Part shown: piece after piece, positions 25,001 through 36,856 of the stretch
How the letters are laid out: each line of letters opens with the position of its first letter
Numbering within the stretch: position 1 is the stretch's first letter
Assembly (NCBI GenBank): GCA_012064385.1
Contig: QRDG01000527.1
Span: 2,494,349 to 2,558,348, forward strand
Length of the DNA stretch: 64,000 bases
Direction of reading: 5' to 3'
Source: Puccinellia tenuiflora
Taxonomy: Eukaryota; Streptophyta; Magnoliopsida; Poales; Poaceae
Made by a program: the position numbers and the translations under genes
Notes under the pieces: generated by a model
Databases searched by the model: none
Seen by the model: the letters and a program-made list of their open reading frames with translations, nothing else
What the model was told of the DNA's origin: nothing

Positions 25001-25907
25001 TGCTCACCCTGAGCGCGTCTAGGTGCTCGTCGGTGAAGGGGAGGGGCTGCAACGGCGACAATCGCGGCGGCGGTCATCGGTCGGAGGCGGAGAAGACGAG
25101 GAAGAACGCGTCGATCCCGAGCGTCCCGGCTCGATTGCTTGGGCGAGGAGGAAGAAGGGGAGTAGGCCGAGCTTCCAGTGCGCTTTGATTTGCTCCTGGC
25201 GGCCTGAGTCGACGGCAGCGTGCGGCGGCGCCCACGGCTAGGTCACGGACATGGCGCTGGGCGGCTAGGGTTTGTTGCACGATGGGAAAAGGAGGGGGAG
25301 AGAGAGCAGGGGGTCATGAGACGCCTCTTTGTCCTCCATGGGGCCAGGGAGCGAGGAGGAGCGCGGGGAGGCCACGGCGGCAAGGCGGCCATGGCGCCAG
25401 TGCTTCCCCTGTCGCCACAGGGAAAGGTGATGACAGGTAGGGCCCACCTATAAGGATTTTATCTTTTTCCATTTTATTTAATTCCAGCAAAGTTTAGGCA
25501 ATTAATTGAGGCCCTTAAACATTTAAAAAAAATCTGGAAAATTCACAGAGCCAATATATTACATTTGGAACATGTGATAAAATTTGCAGCCCATTTGGAA
25601 ATTATTTCATGTGTTGATATTTCAGAAGTTGCTCTCTTGCATTTTGGGCTTCATTAAAATATTTGAATTGGCAAGTGTTTTAATTCTTGCAACAAACATA
25701 TTTGAATTTCTTGGAACTTCCTGAACAACTATGAAAGCTCATTTTGAAATTTTGTTTGTCCAATATTATTCACCAACCTTGATTTCATGTTAAACCCAAG
25801 TATTATTTCATGTGGGTAATTTTAATATAAATCCCATGATGCAACATGAGATGCAAAAAGTGAAAATTTTACTCATATTTTCAGGTACCAAAAGTGGGGC
25901 TGTTACA
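22028..25907 (-). repeat. 5' LTR of the retrotransposon
   Basis: It is 3,880 bp, from TGTAGCGCC at 22028 to TGTTACA at 25907 in plus-strand reading. It contains the same GC-rich block (24660-25450) as the partner LTR, with scattered differences, for example 22081 versus the matching base near 12343. Confidence 0.93.
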
Positions 25908-25912
25908 CTTGT
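25908..25912. repeat. Target-site duplication CTTGT (right)
   Basis: It matches 12285-12289 and proves that the two LTR-bounded ends belong to one insertion event. Confidence 0.9.
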
Positions 25913-26365
25913 CTTCCAAATGCACCAACAAGGTGTTATCACCACTTCAATGAAAAGGGCTTTCCAAAATTTCTCTTAGATGCAAAATGGCTGACATAAT
26001 GGCTGAGAAGAATCCACGAAAGCCCATCTATCCTTCCAAAAGATAATTGTATCACCTATGCCTGGAGATATTACACCAGTTTCCCTAAACTTCCCTTCAA
26101 GTTTAAATATGTCTCTCCACCAAAGAGAGCCCACTAGATTCTGCTGATGAGGCACTCCTTCAGAGTAATAAGCACGCCAAACCAGACTAACCCAAGGAAT
26201 GTACATTTTGTTGTAAAACTTGTCTAGCTGCTTCATCAACAGAGCTTCATTTCTTGTAGCAAAATTACCAATACCTAAGTCCCCATTAGATTTAGTTTTA
26301 CAGATCATTTCGCATGCTGCCAAAGACTGTTTTGGGCCATCTTTATCCCTCCATAAGCACTATCT
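25908..26365 (-). pseudogene. LINE reverse-transcriptase fragment (upstream piece)
   Basis: Minus-strand reading from 26365 gives the region after the RT palm of a plant L1-type LINE: LWRDKDG, GDLGIGNF, NEALLMKQ, then VWRAYYSEG and IIFWKDRW. A stop follows at about 25976, and the sequence then jumps to the last residues of the ORF, so an internal stretch including the zf-RVT region has been lost. The remaining C-terminal codons are interrupted by the LTR element and resume at 12284. Confidence 0.8.
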
Positions 26366-28276
26366 CAATACTCTGTCTAATTGAGATATTCGCTCATGCC
26401 GATCGCTGAACTCATGATACTTATGATACGATGGCGACTTGACAAGGAGGCACATATGCGAGCGCGTGACAACACGTTTTGTTTATAAATGTGAATGTGA
26501 ATATTGGTGCTTATGAAAAACGTTTGTTTATATAAATGCATGACGAATGTTTATAAAAAAACGCTTTGTTTATTTTAGCGAGCACGTGGCTAAGCACATT
26601 GCATTTGCATCGTACATGGCCTTAAAAACTAGTCCTCTGGTTAAAAAACCGTCGCAAATTGTACATACGAAGTTATACATAGGTTGTTTTGTCCCGAGAA
26701 TTTAAACGGATGGGAGCAGGGAGCAGTGACGGTGAATATTGGCAGCTGGGAATTTCCATTTTTCGTGGGCAGCGAGCGGTGCGGCTCGGGTGGCCCAAGA
26801 TGAGCCGGTAGGGCCCACGCCCCTGCGGCAGGGGCCCTTCCTGGCTGCCTTTTCACTTTTTAAGACGCAGAACGCAGATCACAGCACAGGATGCATGCAT
26901 GCATGCTGCCTGCAAGCAATTGCTACTAGGGCAAATCTGTGCATCTGCACACAACACATACACGGAACTGTCCTACACACAATAGTGGAGATTATTACTG
27001 CAGTACCCCCGCCCCTCTGCTTTTCTCTTTCTCTTTTCTTTTGGCAAACACCGCCCCTCTGAATCGGCAGATCCACGCGAGAAGACACGCATGCTGCGCA
27101 GATGGCAATGGGCCCCAAAACCCGCAAACCCGATGGGTACCCGACTTAAATGGGGAGGGGTTGGTGAAAAGTTAGACCCGCCAGGTCTAATGGGGCGGGT
27201 TTGGGGGTGGCAAACCCGTACCCACAGACCCGCTCTAAGCCCTAATCCTATTCCTAATAATCCTATTCCTAACCACACGTCCATGAGATGTGAACCACAC
27301 CACCCATAAATCACATGCACGCGATAGAATCTGGAGTCCTGGAGATAACACACGCACACACGCGTTTATTCCCACCAACCCCATCCCAATATCCCATCGT
27401 ATCCTTCACCGCATGCGCCAGCGTCGCTCCCGTGGTGGGTACCCATCGAGGACCCGAACCCGTCCGGATCGCGGGTTTGATAAAAGATGAAACCCAACAA
27501 ATTAAATGGGTAGGGTATGGGGATGCGGACCCGGCCCCGAACCCTTTGGTGGAGGTAGCAATAGATGCTCACTGTGGCAGAGGGAGGGTTGTCCAGCTTT
27601 TCACCTTTTCCATGACTGTGAAATGCCTCGCAGCGTGCAGCCGGGCCCAGCCGCCCAGGCAGGATTGTGGGGAACACTCAGCCTCGGTCAGACCATGCAA
27701 CAGTCAGCAGCAGCAGAGGCATTGTAATCCGCAACAGGGGGCATTTAAAATACTACTCCAGGAAGCAGGAAGCAGCAAGCAGTGGCCGTGGGAAGGACGG
27801 AAAGGGAGATCGCATGCATGCCGCGCTGTCGTGCTGTTCGGTGTTCGCCCATCGAAGAAGCACACAGCGCTCGACGCTCCGTACTACTACCACCGGCACC
27901 AGGTCCATGATGCACATGTACCTGCTGACGTCAATGCGGCCATGGCGCGCTGCCAGCTGATTCTGCGGCGCCGTGTCGCCATGTGCCTTTGCTCCGCCAT
28001 GCCTGCAATCCTGCATTCATTCGGCGCGCAATGCAGACCGAATCACGCATCGTCATCTAGTCATGACACTCACCCACCAATCACGCACAGATCGAGATTT
28101 CCGTTTCCTCCTAGGTACTACGCAGGATTGTATGCCGACGCACTGTATCGATCATGATGTGAGATGCTCCCCTAGAGGGGCACGGGCACGCATGTGGTGG
28201 AGTGGAGTGGATGGGTGGATCAAATTGATTACGGATGCTACAGGCATGGGCATCTACCAACTGAGCTGAGAACATG
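26366..28276. other. No gene recognised; GC-rich low-copy-looking DNA
   Basis: 27107-27530 has repeated GGGTACCC/CGGGTTTG text, with an inverted match (CGATGGGTACCC near 27120, GGGTACCCATCG near 27440) suggesting an old terminal-repeat element. 27560-28160 has an open plus frame of about 280 codons without recognisable domain and with low-complexity Gln and His runs; I treat it as chance. Confidence 0.5.
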
Positions 28277-28375
28277 CTACCTCCGTCTCAAAAAGATGTT
28301 ATTTTTTTTCCAAATTTGAATATATCTAATTTAGTGTTTAGATATATTCAAATTTAGGTAAAGAAATGACATCTT
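28277..28375. mobile_element. Truncated Stowaway-type MITE
   Basis: The left terminus CTACCTCCGTCTCAAAAAG is followed by a perfect hairpin (AAATTTGAATATATCTAA against TTAGATATATTCAAATTT). The right terminus is missing after GACATCTTG. Confidence 0.6.
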
Positions 28376-28838
28376 GTTAGGACAGTGTGCGGGCACGCCA
28401 GCCGAGCTAGAGAGATCGCGCGCGGGCGGTCAGGGTCAATATCCCAGCGAAAGACGCACGCAGGTACGTACGCAGCGGGATGCTTGCTTCATTGCTTGGT
28501 TGGAAGGAGAGAAAGGGAGAGAGAGAGAGAGGCACCGGGCACATGCTTGCATGCCGCATCTGTGCATGGTGCGGTCTCCGACGGGAGGTGCTACTACTCG
28601 TATCAGCTAGCGTGTCTGACAAAAGATCGCTGCTGCCTGCTCGACCAGGGCATGGAAAAGGCTGCCATCACACACGCACTGGCCACCCACAGAACACTGG
28701 TGGTGCGGTGCGTGCCTTGCCTTGCCTGAGTGGGTTTGGCACGGCGAACCACGTCGTCTCTGTGCCGCTGTTCCTTACCTACCGGAGCGAGCGAGGTGGA
28801 GATCATCATGAGACGAGGGTAGTCGGAGCAAAGGATAA

Positions 28839-29122
28839 GAGCAAGAACAATAATATAGCCGGGGTGTTGGCTATAAGATAGTACCATGTCATCTATAGCT
28901 AACCTAATAGCTAACAAGTATAATAGTTGGCTGTAAATATGGGCTACTTATTGATAGATGACCCACCTCCCACTCTCACAAAGTGCCTAGGAGCACGTGC
29001 TGCAGCTGGCTCTTGCATGAGAGCCCGCTTCCATTCTCTCTCCTATCCTCTCTGCTCCATGTAAGCACAAATATATTATTTAAACCTTACAGCCGGCTGA
29101 CTGGACCTTATTGTACTTGCTC
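28839..29122. mobile_element. Harbinger-type MITE, copy 1
   Basis: It begins GAGCAAGAACAATAA and ends TTATTGTACTTGCTC, an inverted pair, flanked on both sides by TAA (28836-28838 and 29123-29125), the 3-bp duplication typical of PIF/Harbinger. It shares the internal text AGGAGCACGTGCTGCAGC with three other copies in the window. The 460 bp before it (28376-28838) hold no gene. Confidence 0.8.
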
Positions 29123-29125
29123 TAA

Positions 29126-29675
29126 TAGTAATAGCTAGCAGCCGGCTACAACGGGGTGCAATGTCATTTATAGCCAACATATATAATTGATAGATTTATG
29201 AGTCTATTATTTTAAAGTAAGATTAATAGTGTAGCCAGTTGTTGGCTATAAGATAATGACATGTCATCTATAGCCAACCTAATAGCCAACACGTATAATA
29301 ATTAGCTGTAAAAAAGTACTACTTTATTAACACATGTCCCACATTACACTCTCACATGCTCCCAAGGAGCACGTGCTCTAGCTGGCTCTTGCATGAGAGC
29401 ACACTTCTCTTCTCTCTCCTCTTCTCTCTCATCCAACTAAGCAGCAATATATTATTTAAATGCTTATAGCCCGCTTACGTGGTCTTATTATACTTGCTCT
29501 TATTAGTACATGGTCCATATGACACCCTCACAAAGTGCCTAGGAGCACGTGCTGCAGCGGGCTCTTATCCTACAGTCCGTTTCTCTTCTCTCTCCACTTA
29601 TCTCTCTTCCAACTCAGCACAAATATGTTATTTAATTATTTATAGCTGGCTGACTCAGCTCTATTACACTTGCTC
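29126..29675. mobile_element. Harbinger-type MITE, copy 3, split by copy 2
   Basis: The 5' half lies at 29126-29215 and the 3' half at about 29504-29675, ending CACTTGCTC before TAA. When the insert at 29216-29503 is skipped, the halves join in the same order as copy 1. Confidence 0.65.
29217..29499. mobile_element. Harbinger-type MITE, copy 2, nested in copy 3
   Basis: It has the same core as copy 1 (GTTGGCTATAAGATA, GGAGCACGTGCT) and ends TATACTTGCTC. The first few bases of its left terminus have changed. It interrupts a third copy of the same family. Confidence 0.7.
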
Positions 29676-30162
29676 TAATAAAGTGTGGCTCGGCGTGGCG
29701 CTTTGCCGGCAGGCAAAACCACACTCATCCAGTGGCACATCGCATGCATACTCATCGGTCCTCGCGGTGTAAACATTCCAGATCTCCTCTCACGATCTTT
29801 TTTTTTATAAAAGGAATATATTAATATCGCGGAAATATCAATTACACCCAGTCTCGACATCAACAAGATATCGAAAGACATCGGGATGCACACAATTAAG
29901 AAAAAATTTAAAAATAAAGACCCCGTCGGAGTGATGAAACACTCGCAACAGCAACACTCTAACCACCACCAAAATACAACACCCGGATCGCAAAAGAGGT
30001 TCTCCAAAACAATACCTTCAGCAAGGCATTGCCAGGTACACCCAATTAAGGCCAGACCTTGGGCTCACGATCCCGTAGTAGCTTGGGTAATACATGGACC
30101 TTGCCAGCCACGGGAGTACGAAATTACAGTACCACAAGATGCAGGCATGCAGCAAGTTCACA
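29676..30162. other. Dispersed repeat-like DNA, no gene
   Basis: From 29795 a T9 run and TATAAAAGGAATATATTAAT are followed by AT/AC-rich sequence. On the minus strand this reads as sequence ending in an A-rich tail, so an old retroposed fragment is possible. Confidence 0.3.
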
Positions 30163-32440
30163 CCTCTATAACACCGGCACACCTAATTTGTGTTCGACAA
30201 CACCCAATTTGTTTCCGGTTTGGGGGAGTCAGACTAGTATCCGGCACATTTATGGGTGCCGCACTACACCCCCAAGTTTTTCTACCATTTGCCCATTTTT
30301 AATTAAGCCAACAACAAATCTGATAACCAAAATATATAGAAATCCAAGTAAGGTTAAGATAGGTTGGGTCAAGATAGGCTGGACCAACAGCAATTCCGAC
30401 CACCAAAGTTTCGGCCAACAGTTTCTCCGATCAACAAAGACTCGGCCAATAGTAAGTCGGGTCAACATAGGCGTGGCCAACATCAAGTCCCGCCACCAAA
30501 ATACATGAATCTATGTAAAAAAAAATGCAAACTGTTCTTGGGTGTCGGCATTCATGGCCATGTTTGACATGTCCGTGACCATAATCTTGACGTCCCTATC
30601 TTCTTGCATCTTCTTGACTTTTGGCCTTGCACGTCAAAAGTAGATCTCCCACCTTCCTTTGTCCTCTTTGTGCATCTTCGATTTGAGAGTCACAGATGAT
30701 GTGACCTCCTTCATCTACGTGGCAAGAGACTTTTGAAGGAAGGTATATATCATCGACTTGTGTGCCGCCGTCTTTACTTTCTTGTTTCCAATTGGCCGTG
30801 GGATTACGCCGGCTCCGGCAGATGAGATTCATCTATATCGCCCTTCTTGACAATTTTTTAACCTTCATCCGACAATGCATCAAATTGAAGAACTCTTCTT
30901 GTACAAGCCTTGATACAACTCGTGAGCATCCTTCAACTAGATAAAAAGGCACATGTCAAATAGAAAGCATTGTGCAAGCCAATTAGATAGGAGGTTTGAT
31001 TAACATCTTACTTTGGTTGCGTTGTTCGAGCCACTCTCGTTTCTTGCCACCACTGATCCCAATATTCATGGAACTTGTTGCAAATATCTTGTATGACCCC
31101 TCACCGCTTTCTATTGAGTTCATATTGCGCTCAATGTACAAAGCATTTTGTGGCGGCTATTCATTCTTTTCTTTAAAGTCCCTGTAGATCCTATTTTAGT
31201 AGGAATAACGAGTTTGTTGTGTGTCGGTTGTGGCGTCTTGACTTATTAGCGTCCAAGCATCACACAACAATTCATCCTCCTTGACGATCCACGTCTTGGA
31301 TCTATCCCCCCCCCCCCTTCGGCAGCTTCATATCCTCGTCGGTTTCAATATCATGCACAACCTTCCTCCCCATAGCCATCGTCCTCACCTAGTACAGGTC
31401 AAGAATGATACGATTCATGGTGTCCTAAAACATCACATTGCACACATCACATGGCCGGCGACCACACACTAGACATTGTCGGCGATATCAATGAATACAT
31501 AATTCACATTGCCAGCGACATCAATAAATGCACAACTCACATTAAATACACATGCACGATAAGTTTGGAAAAATACCTCGCCAGCCATTTCGCCGAGCAC
31601 GTCGGTGGTGGCTTTATCACCGAAGAGTTGCTGTCGGGAAGCCGCGATGGGCGAGGCGCCTCCCGATCGATGCAGCGCGCGCGAGCCGCTGGACTGGGCG
31701 TCTTGGGTGAGGTCGATGCCTCGGCCCTGGTTGACGTCCTCGGTGTTGTTCTCGCCAAACTCGGGCGAACTGTAGAAGCGTGATTTGCTACAACAGCGGC
31801 ACGGGTCACGACGATGAACTCTGAGCAGGGCGCGCCGTCGAGCTCCCTTCGCCCATCATCATGTCACCTAGTGTTTGGGTGGCGGAGAGAAGGCCTTGCT
31901 CTTCCCTTTCCTCCGCGCGTCATCGCCGGTCAGCTTGACCGGCGGACGCCACCGTGCGTAAGATCTGCTGGTTCATGAACCCCTCCGGCAGCTCCACTGG
32001 ATCCGGCTTCATCGCCTGCGTCTTCACCATCCCCGGCGCCTTAGTTTGTTTGATTTCTTAGTCTTGACCCCTTTCGAGGCGGCAGTGGCAACGAGGAAGG
32101 AGAGGTTTGAGTTGGCGATGGCGATGCGAGGAAAGAGAATTTGAAGGGTTTGTAAAAATGAAGGGAAGAAACTAAAAGGTTTGGCGACCGACCCGGTAAT
32201 ATATAGGAAAAATGACGATGGCAGTTTATATGTATGACAAGCGGGACCTGCTTATCGGAGGCGTTGTGTGGACGTTGTCTGGCACTCCCCGAGCAAGCCC
32301 CTCCAAGAATGAAGACCCGCTCGAAGACACTGGATAAAAATTAGGCCAGATTTGAACTTTGATGGTGCCGCTGTGGTCGTTTTTCGTTTCCGGAACCTTT
32401 AATTGGGTGTTTTAGGGACGCGGTGGAGGTGGTCTAACTT
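30163..32440 (-). mobile_element. Degenerate PIF/Harbinger-like element with NAM-associated-type ORF remains
   Basis: On the minus strand the start near 32440 reads AGACCACCTCCACCGCG, and the far end near 30163 reads TTATAGAGGTGTGA, a diverged inverted pair. Inside, minus-strand frames show a start region (MVKTQAMKPDP ... LPEGFMNQQ) near 32075 and later pieces such as RPIGNKK (about 30790) and VTDMSNM (about 30580). These resemble the SANT/NAM-associated proteins carried by grass PIF/Harbinger elements. Many stops break the frame. A run of GGTCAACA/GGCCAACA-like degenerate repeats lies at 30350-30500. Confidence 0.5.
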
Positions 32441-33021
32441 CGCCTTGTTGATTATTATACGAGCCTACGTAAAGAGAGAGATTGCTCGATGGGCATCGAC
32501 GGAATATGACATGTTGGTCCAGTGGAGGTCCATCCCCAATTCCCCATTGCACACGATAAGACAAGTACGTTCTGTTTTAAGCGGTGGTGCGCTCCCCCAA
32601 CGCTGCCTGCCATTCAAGTGGCGTGTCCGTATCGCAACGACAGCAACGCGCGGCGCGCGCGTTCACGATCGAGGTCCCCGTGAGAGGTCGTGGCTCTTTC
32701 GGCCAGGTCGTGCAGCGCGCCGGCTGCCGGCACCGCATGCGTGATCGACTGGCCGGCGACGAGGACGACAGGGAGAGGCGTGTTCGGACCTCCTCCGCGG
32801 CCGGCCTCTTTTCTTTTCTTATCATACCAATCTCCTTGGAGAAGCAGGAAATGGACGTGGTACGGTGTACGTATGTGGCTATCCCCATCGGCCAGTTAAC
32901 TTTGAAAATGGCAGCACGTCCATGTAGATGCAGCTACGATACGAACCTACTCCAGAGACGTGCGAGATGTGGGATGCTGCTTTGCCACGTGAAGCTACGT
33001 AAATCTGGATAAACATAAGTA
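32441..33021. other. No gene recognised
   Basis: Moderately GC-rich DNA. A plus frame of about 142 codons (32584-33012) has no recognisable motif and overlaps equally long frames on the other strand. Confidence 0.5.
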
Positions 33022-33271
33022 AGGGCTTGTTTGGCCCCCATCATTTTAAATCGGAATTATGAAATTCATTTGTTGTTTCATATATACTGAACTTGTTTGG
33101 CTGTCATGAAATTAGACATGTTATTTCATTTAAAATTCCAGCAAATATCTATTATATGTTATGTCAATTCATATTCCCAATCCTATCATTTCACTTTCCA
33201 AATAAAGTAAAATAATCACATTACTTTAATTTTACTAAATAAAATAAAATGGTAGGTGCCAAAGGAGCTCT
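33022..33271. mobile_element. hAT-like MITE
   Basis: The left end AGGGCTTGTTTGGCCCCCAT and the reverse complement of the right end, AGAGCTCCTTTGGCACCTAC, form imperfect terminal repeats around an AT-rich core. I could not fix the target duplication. Confidence 0.45.
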
Positions 33272-34150
33272 AAATAGTGCGGACGACCTACACCTACTGA
33301 CGTACTGGTTGTCCATCCTGGCAATAGTAGCTTTATCTTAACCCTACGAGTAGACAAGCACCATGAACCGAGACGTACGCAATGAAGTAATAAGCACATG
33401 CTGTTATGGTTCCAAAAATAAATTAAAAAGTAGCATATGCTGCTCCTGTTCGTAGTAAGTAAGACATAATCAAATAAGCCTGTCGAGAGGGTAGAGTAGA
33501 TGGATATGGTCTCTCCCTACGAAGATAGGATAAATGGCGACGTAGATCGGCGAGAAAGGGATCGGCGAACCAAGACCGATGATGTGTGAATTAATTGGCG
33601 AGATGATGCATAGGACCAAACCAGATTTGTCACGTCCTTTTCGGTCGCTATTTGCTGACGCTGATCGCCGTATTTTTCCTGGTCCCGTTTCTGTTTTTAT
33701 GTCTATCCCCGTGTGGATGGCTGCTTGCACATAGCAACAAAACGCTTACCTCGCGGCGTGACACGGCCGCCCGTTCCTTTTATTGGCCTTGCTCGACCGG
33801 TTGTTGGAGAGTTGGAATCTCGCGTTAAAGTTGTACAGGAGGAGTGCCAATTCTAGACTTGGAAACTTAGTGGTAGCATATGATAGTAACGGAATGCGTG
33901 GTAGTAACTGCTAAGTGTAGATGCGAATGGGCGCGGTATCGCGCTGCTAGGAATTCACAACTACTCGTAGTAAAACTTTTCCTTTTCGATAAAGGGAGCA
34001 CTGCTTCCAATTTCATTTCTGAAACTGATAAACATTATAAGGTTATATCCAGCAAAACTACGTCGATCATCAGCTACAAACCGAATACTCGCTCGAGTGT
34101 CGAACACAACCAGAAACTAAACTCATAACACACAACACCAGCATCTAACA
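33272..34150. other. No gene recognised
   Basis: AT-rich with short chance frames on both strands; no repeat boundaries or splice-supported frame seen. Confidence 0.5.
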
Positions 34151-34393
34151 TGTCAGAAATATAATATATTGCTCAGTTTGGACTTTTGGGACAATTGGCT
34201 AGTGCAGCAATTTAATATGGTATCAGAGACATAGGTCTAGAGTTCAAATCCTGACCAACGCAATATTAAAAATAAATATCTACGGACGCCCCAAGTACAC
34301 GTTATAGGCACGTGAAGTAAATCCACGTCCTAGACTCGTGAAGAAAAAAGTCCACATCCTAGACGCGAGGGGGGTGTCAGAAATATAATATAC
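34151..34393 (+). mobile_element. TRIM/SMART-like miniature LTR retrotransposon
   Basis: TGTCAGAAATATAATATA occurs at 34151 and again at 34375. After the first copy (LTR about 65 bp) comes TGGTATCAGAGAC (34218-34230), an initiator-Met primer site, then a tRNA-like TTCAAATCC. Before the second copy is a G-rich tract (GCGAGGGGGG). There is no coding capacity. The second LTR looks cut short after about 18 bases. Confidence 0.65.
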
Positions 34394-34479
34394 ACTGAAA
34401 GCATCTAATTCAAAAAAAAAAGCATCTAACATACACTGAAAGAGAACAACACCACACTATGATTTTTTTCTCTACTCTC

Positions 34480-36085
34480 AACCCGACAATCTTTAGCACA
34501 CAACAAAACAACCAGGGGAAATTTTACTTGTACCTCGAGGGAATTACCTTTGAAATATATTGGGCCTCCTATTGATAAAAAAGACCGCTTAATAAGCACT
34601 GGCGCTCTACTAAGAGAAGTTGGAAAAAGACTGGATGTTGGCAAGGCAAGCTCTTAGATACAAGCTCTAGGTCTATGCTTGTAAACTCTTGCTTGACCAC
34701 AATCCCTTTCTACATGCTTTCCTTCCGTAGCCTTCATGTTGGGGTTAGGAAAAAACTTTATATATATAGGAGCAGACAGGTAAGGCAGGAGGAACAGGGG
34801 ATTCGGAAACACCACCTAATGCCAAAAGATTTGGGAGGCCTATGGGTCTTAAATTATGAACTAATGAACATTAGTTTATTATGTAACTGGTTGTGGGAAC
34901 TGGAAATGAGGATGGAATGTGGCAAAATATTTTGAAGTAAACATATCTTCAAAAGGAGACTTTGACACAAATGGGGGACAAACCTGGACGCTCACAGTTC
35001 TGGTCTGGCCTTATGAAAATAAAACATATTTTCTACCAATTCTGCGGCAGAACTGTAAATTCAGGAAGAACAACAAGATTGTGGGAAGATGAATGGCAGG
35101 TGAATAGGGCTGTAATGGACGTGTTCCCTGGATTATATGACCTCTCCTTTAACAAGAATGTTAAAGTGGACAAGCTCGTACAAGCTATATGGGCTTGCCT
35201 CGTATTCATGAGGTGTCTATGGGTGAACTGGCAAACGACTGAATAATCTACTGGAGATTATTCAAAATGTTCAATTAAATGATGAAGAAGATAGGGTTTT
35301 CTGGAAATTGGGGCAAAACGGATTTTCTATCCAATCCTTGTATAATGCCTTGCAAGCTAGAGGACCCTCAAAACCTTTTAAACAAATATGGAGGATGAAA
35401 ATACCGCCTAAAATCAAGATTTTTGTGTGGCAGGTAATGTGGAAAAGGACCTTGACCAAAGACAATTTGATAAAAAGAGGATAAGAAGGTGAAACACACT
35501 TTATGTTATCATAAGAAGAAAGCACTGATCACCGGTTCTTTAATTGCCCTGTAGCCAGATTCATTTGGGGGATCTTGCAATGTGCTGCTGGTTCTCCTAA
35601 TCAACGACACATGCTTGATGATCTTGGCGAATGGGTCTGTGTTCTCACTGGGTATGAGAATTTAGCAGTTAAGGCGTTCCTTCCCGCTATGTTTTGGGTG
35701 TTGTGGAAAACAAGAAACAGAGCAATGTTTCGATCATATTATGCCAAATGATCCATGTGATATTATGTATCACATTTGTCAGCTGTTGCTGACTGGTTTG
35801 AACTGTAGAAACCAAAGGTCACAAGAGTGTTGCGACGAGGAGCTGAAGTGATGAAGACGATGACGCATGAGGTTTTCAATCGGGTGAAAGGATGGGCTCC
35901 CACATGTCGAAGAATATACAGTGGTTGACATTCATCAGGAATGACTACACCTGGGCTCTCCTTTTGTTAGGGCCCGGTTTCAGTTTGGGATGGCGATGTA
36001 GTTTACCATCGTATTGTTATTTGTGCTTTCTGCCGCATGTTTTCTCCAATAATTCAGACCTTTCCAGCCTATTGCCTTTGGTTTG
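34480..36085 (+). pseudogene. LINE reverse-transcriptase C-terminal part, heavily broken
   Basis: Plus-strand pieces in several frames match the end of an L1-type ORF2 in order: a KYxGxPIDKK block near 34545, SRSMLVNSCL near 34670, GVRKKL, PKDLGGLWVLN and LLCNWLWELE (34820-34900), FWSGLMKIKH near 35000, LWEDEWQ near 35080, the zf-RVT region (KQIWRMKIPPKIKIFVWQ near 35380-35430), FNCPVARFIWG near 35540, then LWKTRNRAMF near 35700. Stops and shifts occur at least near 34935, 35246, 35480 and 35750. The 5' two thirds, including endonuclease and RT palm, are missing. It was probably a 5'-truncated insertion that later decayed. Confidence 0.8.
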
Positions 36086-36856
36086 ATGCGTGAGGTAGTG
36101 GATAGTGCTGGAAAAGAACAAATCTCTGTAGCTAAAACCTTTGTTTCGTTCATGAAGGGGGCAACCCCGTTTACGAACAAGAGACTCAATTGTTACTTTT
36201 CAATTCCCTCCATCAGTAATTGCAAGAATCATAGGACCCCCGACCTGCCTCCTATATAACACTTCAGTGGCGACCAAAACCAGTAACTTTGCTCCACTCT
36301 ACTTTGTGCAATTAGGACCAAGAGTAAATATAATGAGTTGTAAGCTAAATTATATTGGTAGAATCCCCAGGATAGATCTCCTGAAAACGTGCCCGTGTTA
36401 GTGACGACGCGTAGCGAAATCAACAATCTAACTTTGCTTCGAAATTTCCTATTAAAAATAAAAATCCCATCAACGTTCTTCAGACTGGTTAAAAAACCAA
36501 AGGCACACTTAATGATGTTCCAGAAATATCTAGCTACTATGTCTCAAAAAAAATATATATCTAGCTACTGGACAAGTATGAAATGTTCAATACTTTCACT
36601 CTTGCTAAAAGAAAACAGACAACTTGGATTGTCAGAATATTACTTGTAAAATTTAACAAAACAAATATGTGTACACTGCTTTAAGCCTAGTTCTCTGGGT
36701 TAACCTCTAAATTAAAAATCTGAGAATTATGAAAAATAGCAACAAATCGGAATTACTCCTTCCATTCTAAAATTCTAAAAAAAACAAGAAGACGATGGCT
36801 GAGTCAGCACTAGGTGTCATTTGCTATATGGTGGGTTGTGTTGTGTGCACCTAAGA
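36086..36856. other. No gene recognised
   Basis: AT-rich, short chance frames only. The first part may be LINE 3' untranslated sequence. Confidence 0.5.

Larger units (their letters stand above)
12290..25907 (-). mobile_element. Complete Ty3/gypsy chromovirus-type LTR retrotransposon (Tekay-like)
   Basis: The 13,618-bp element has two long LTRs (3,890 and 3,880 bp, TG...CA), 5-bp CTTGT duplications, a tRNA-iMet primer site, a purine tract and a gag-pol frame in the order gag, protease, RT, RNase H, integrase and a chromodomain-like tail. Domain order and the terminal chromodomain place it with chromoviruses; long LTRs and the methionine primer site fit the Tekay/Del group. LTRs differ by scattered substitutions and small indels, so it is not recent. 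It is inserted into a LINE frame. Confidence 0.93.

Noticed and set aside
27315..28157. 280-codon plus-strand open frame as a host gene
   Set aside because: No recognisable domain, no splice support, several overlapping frames on both strands, and many GCATGC repeats.
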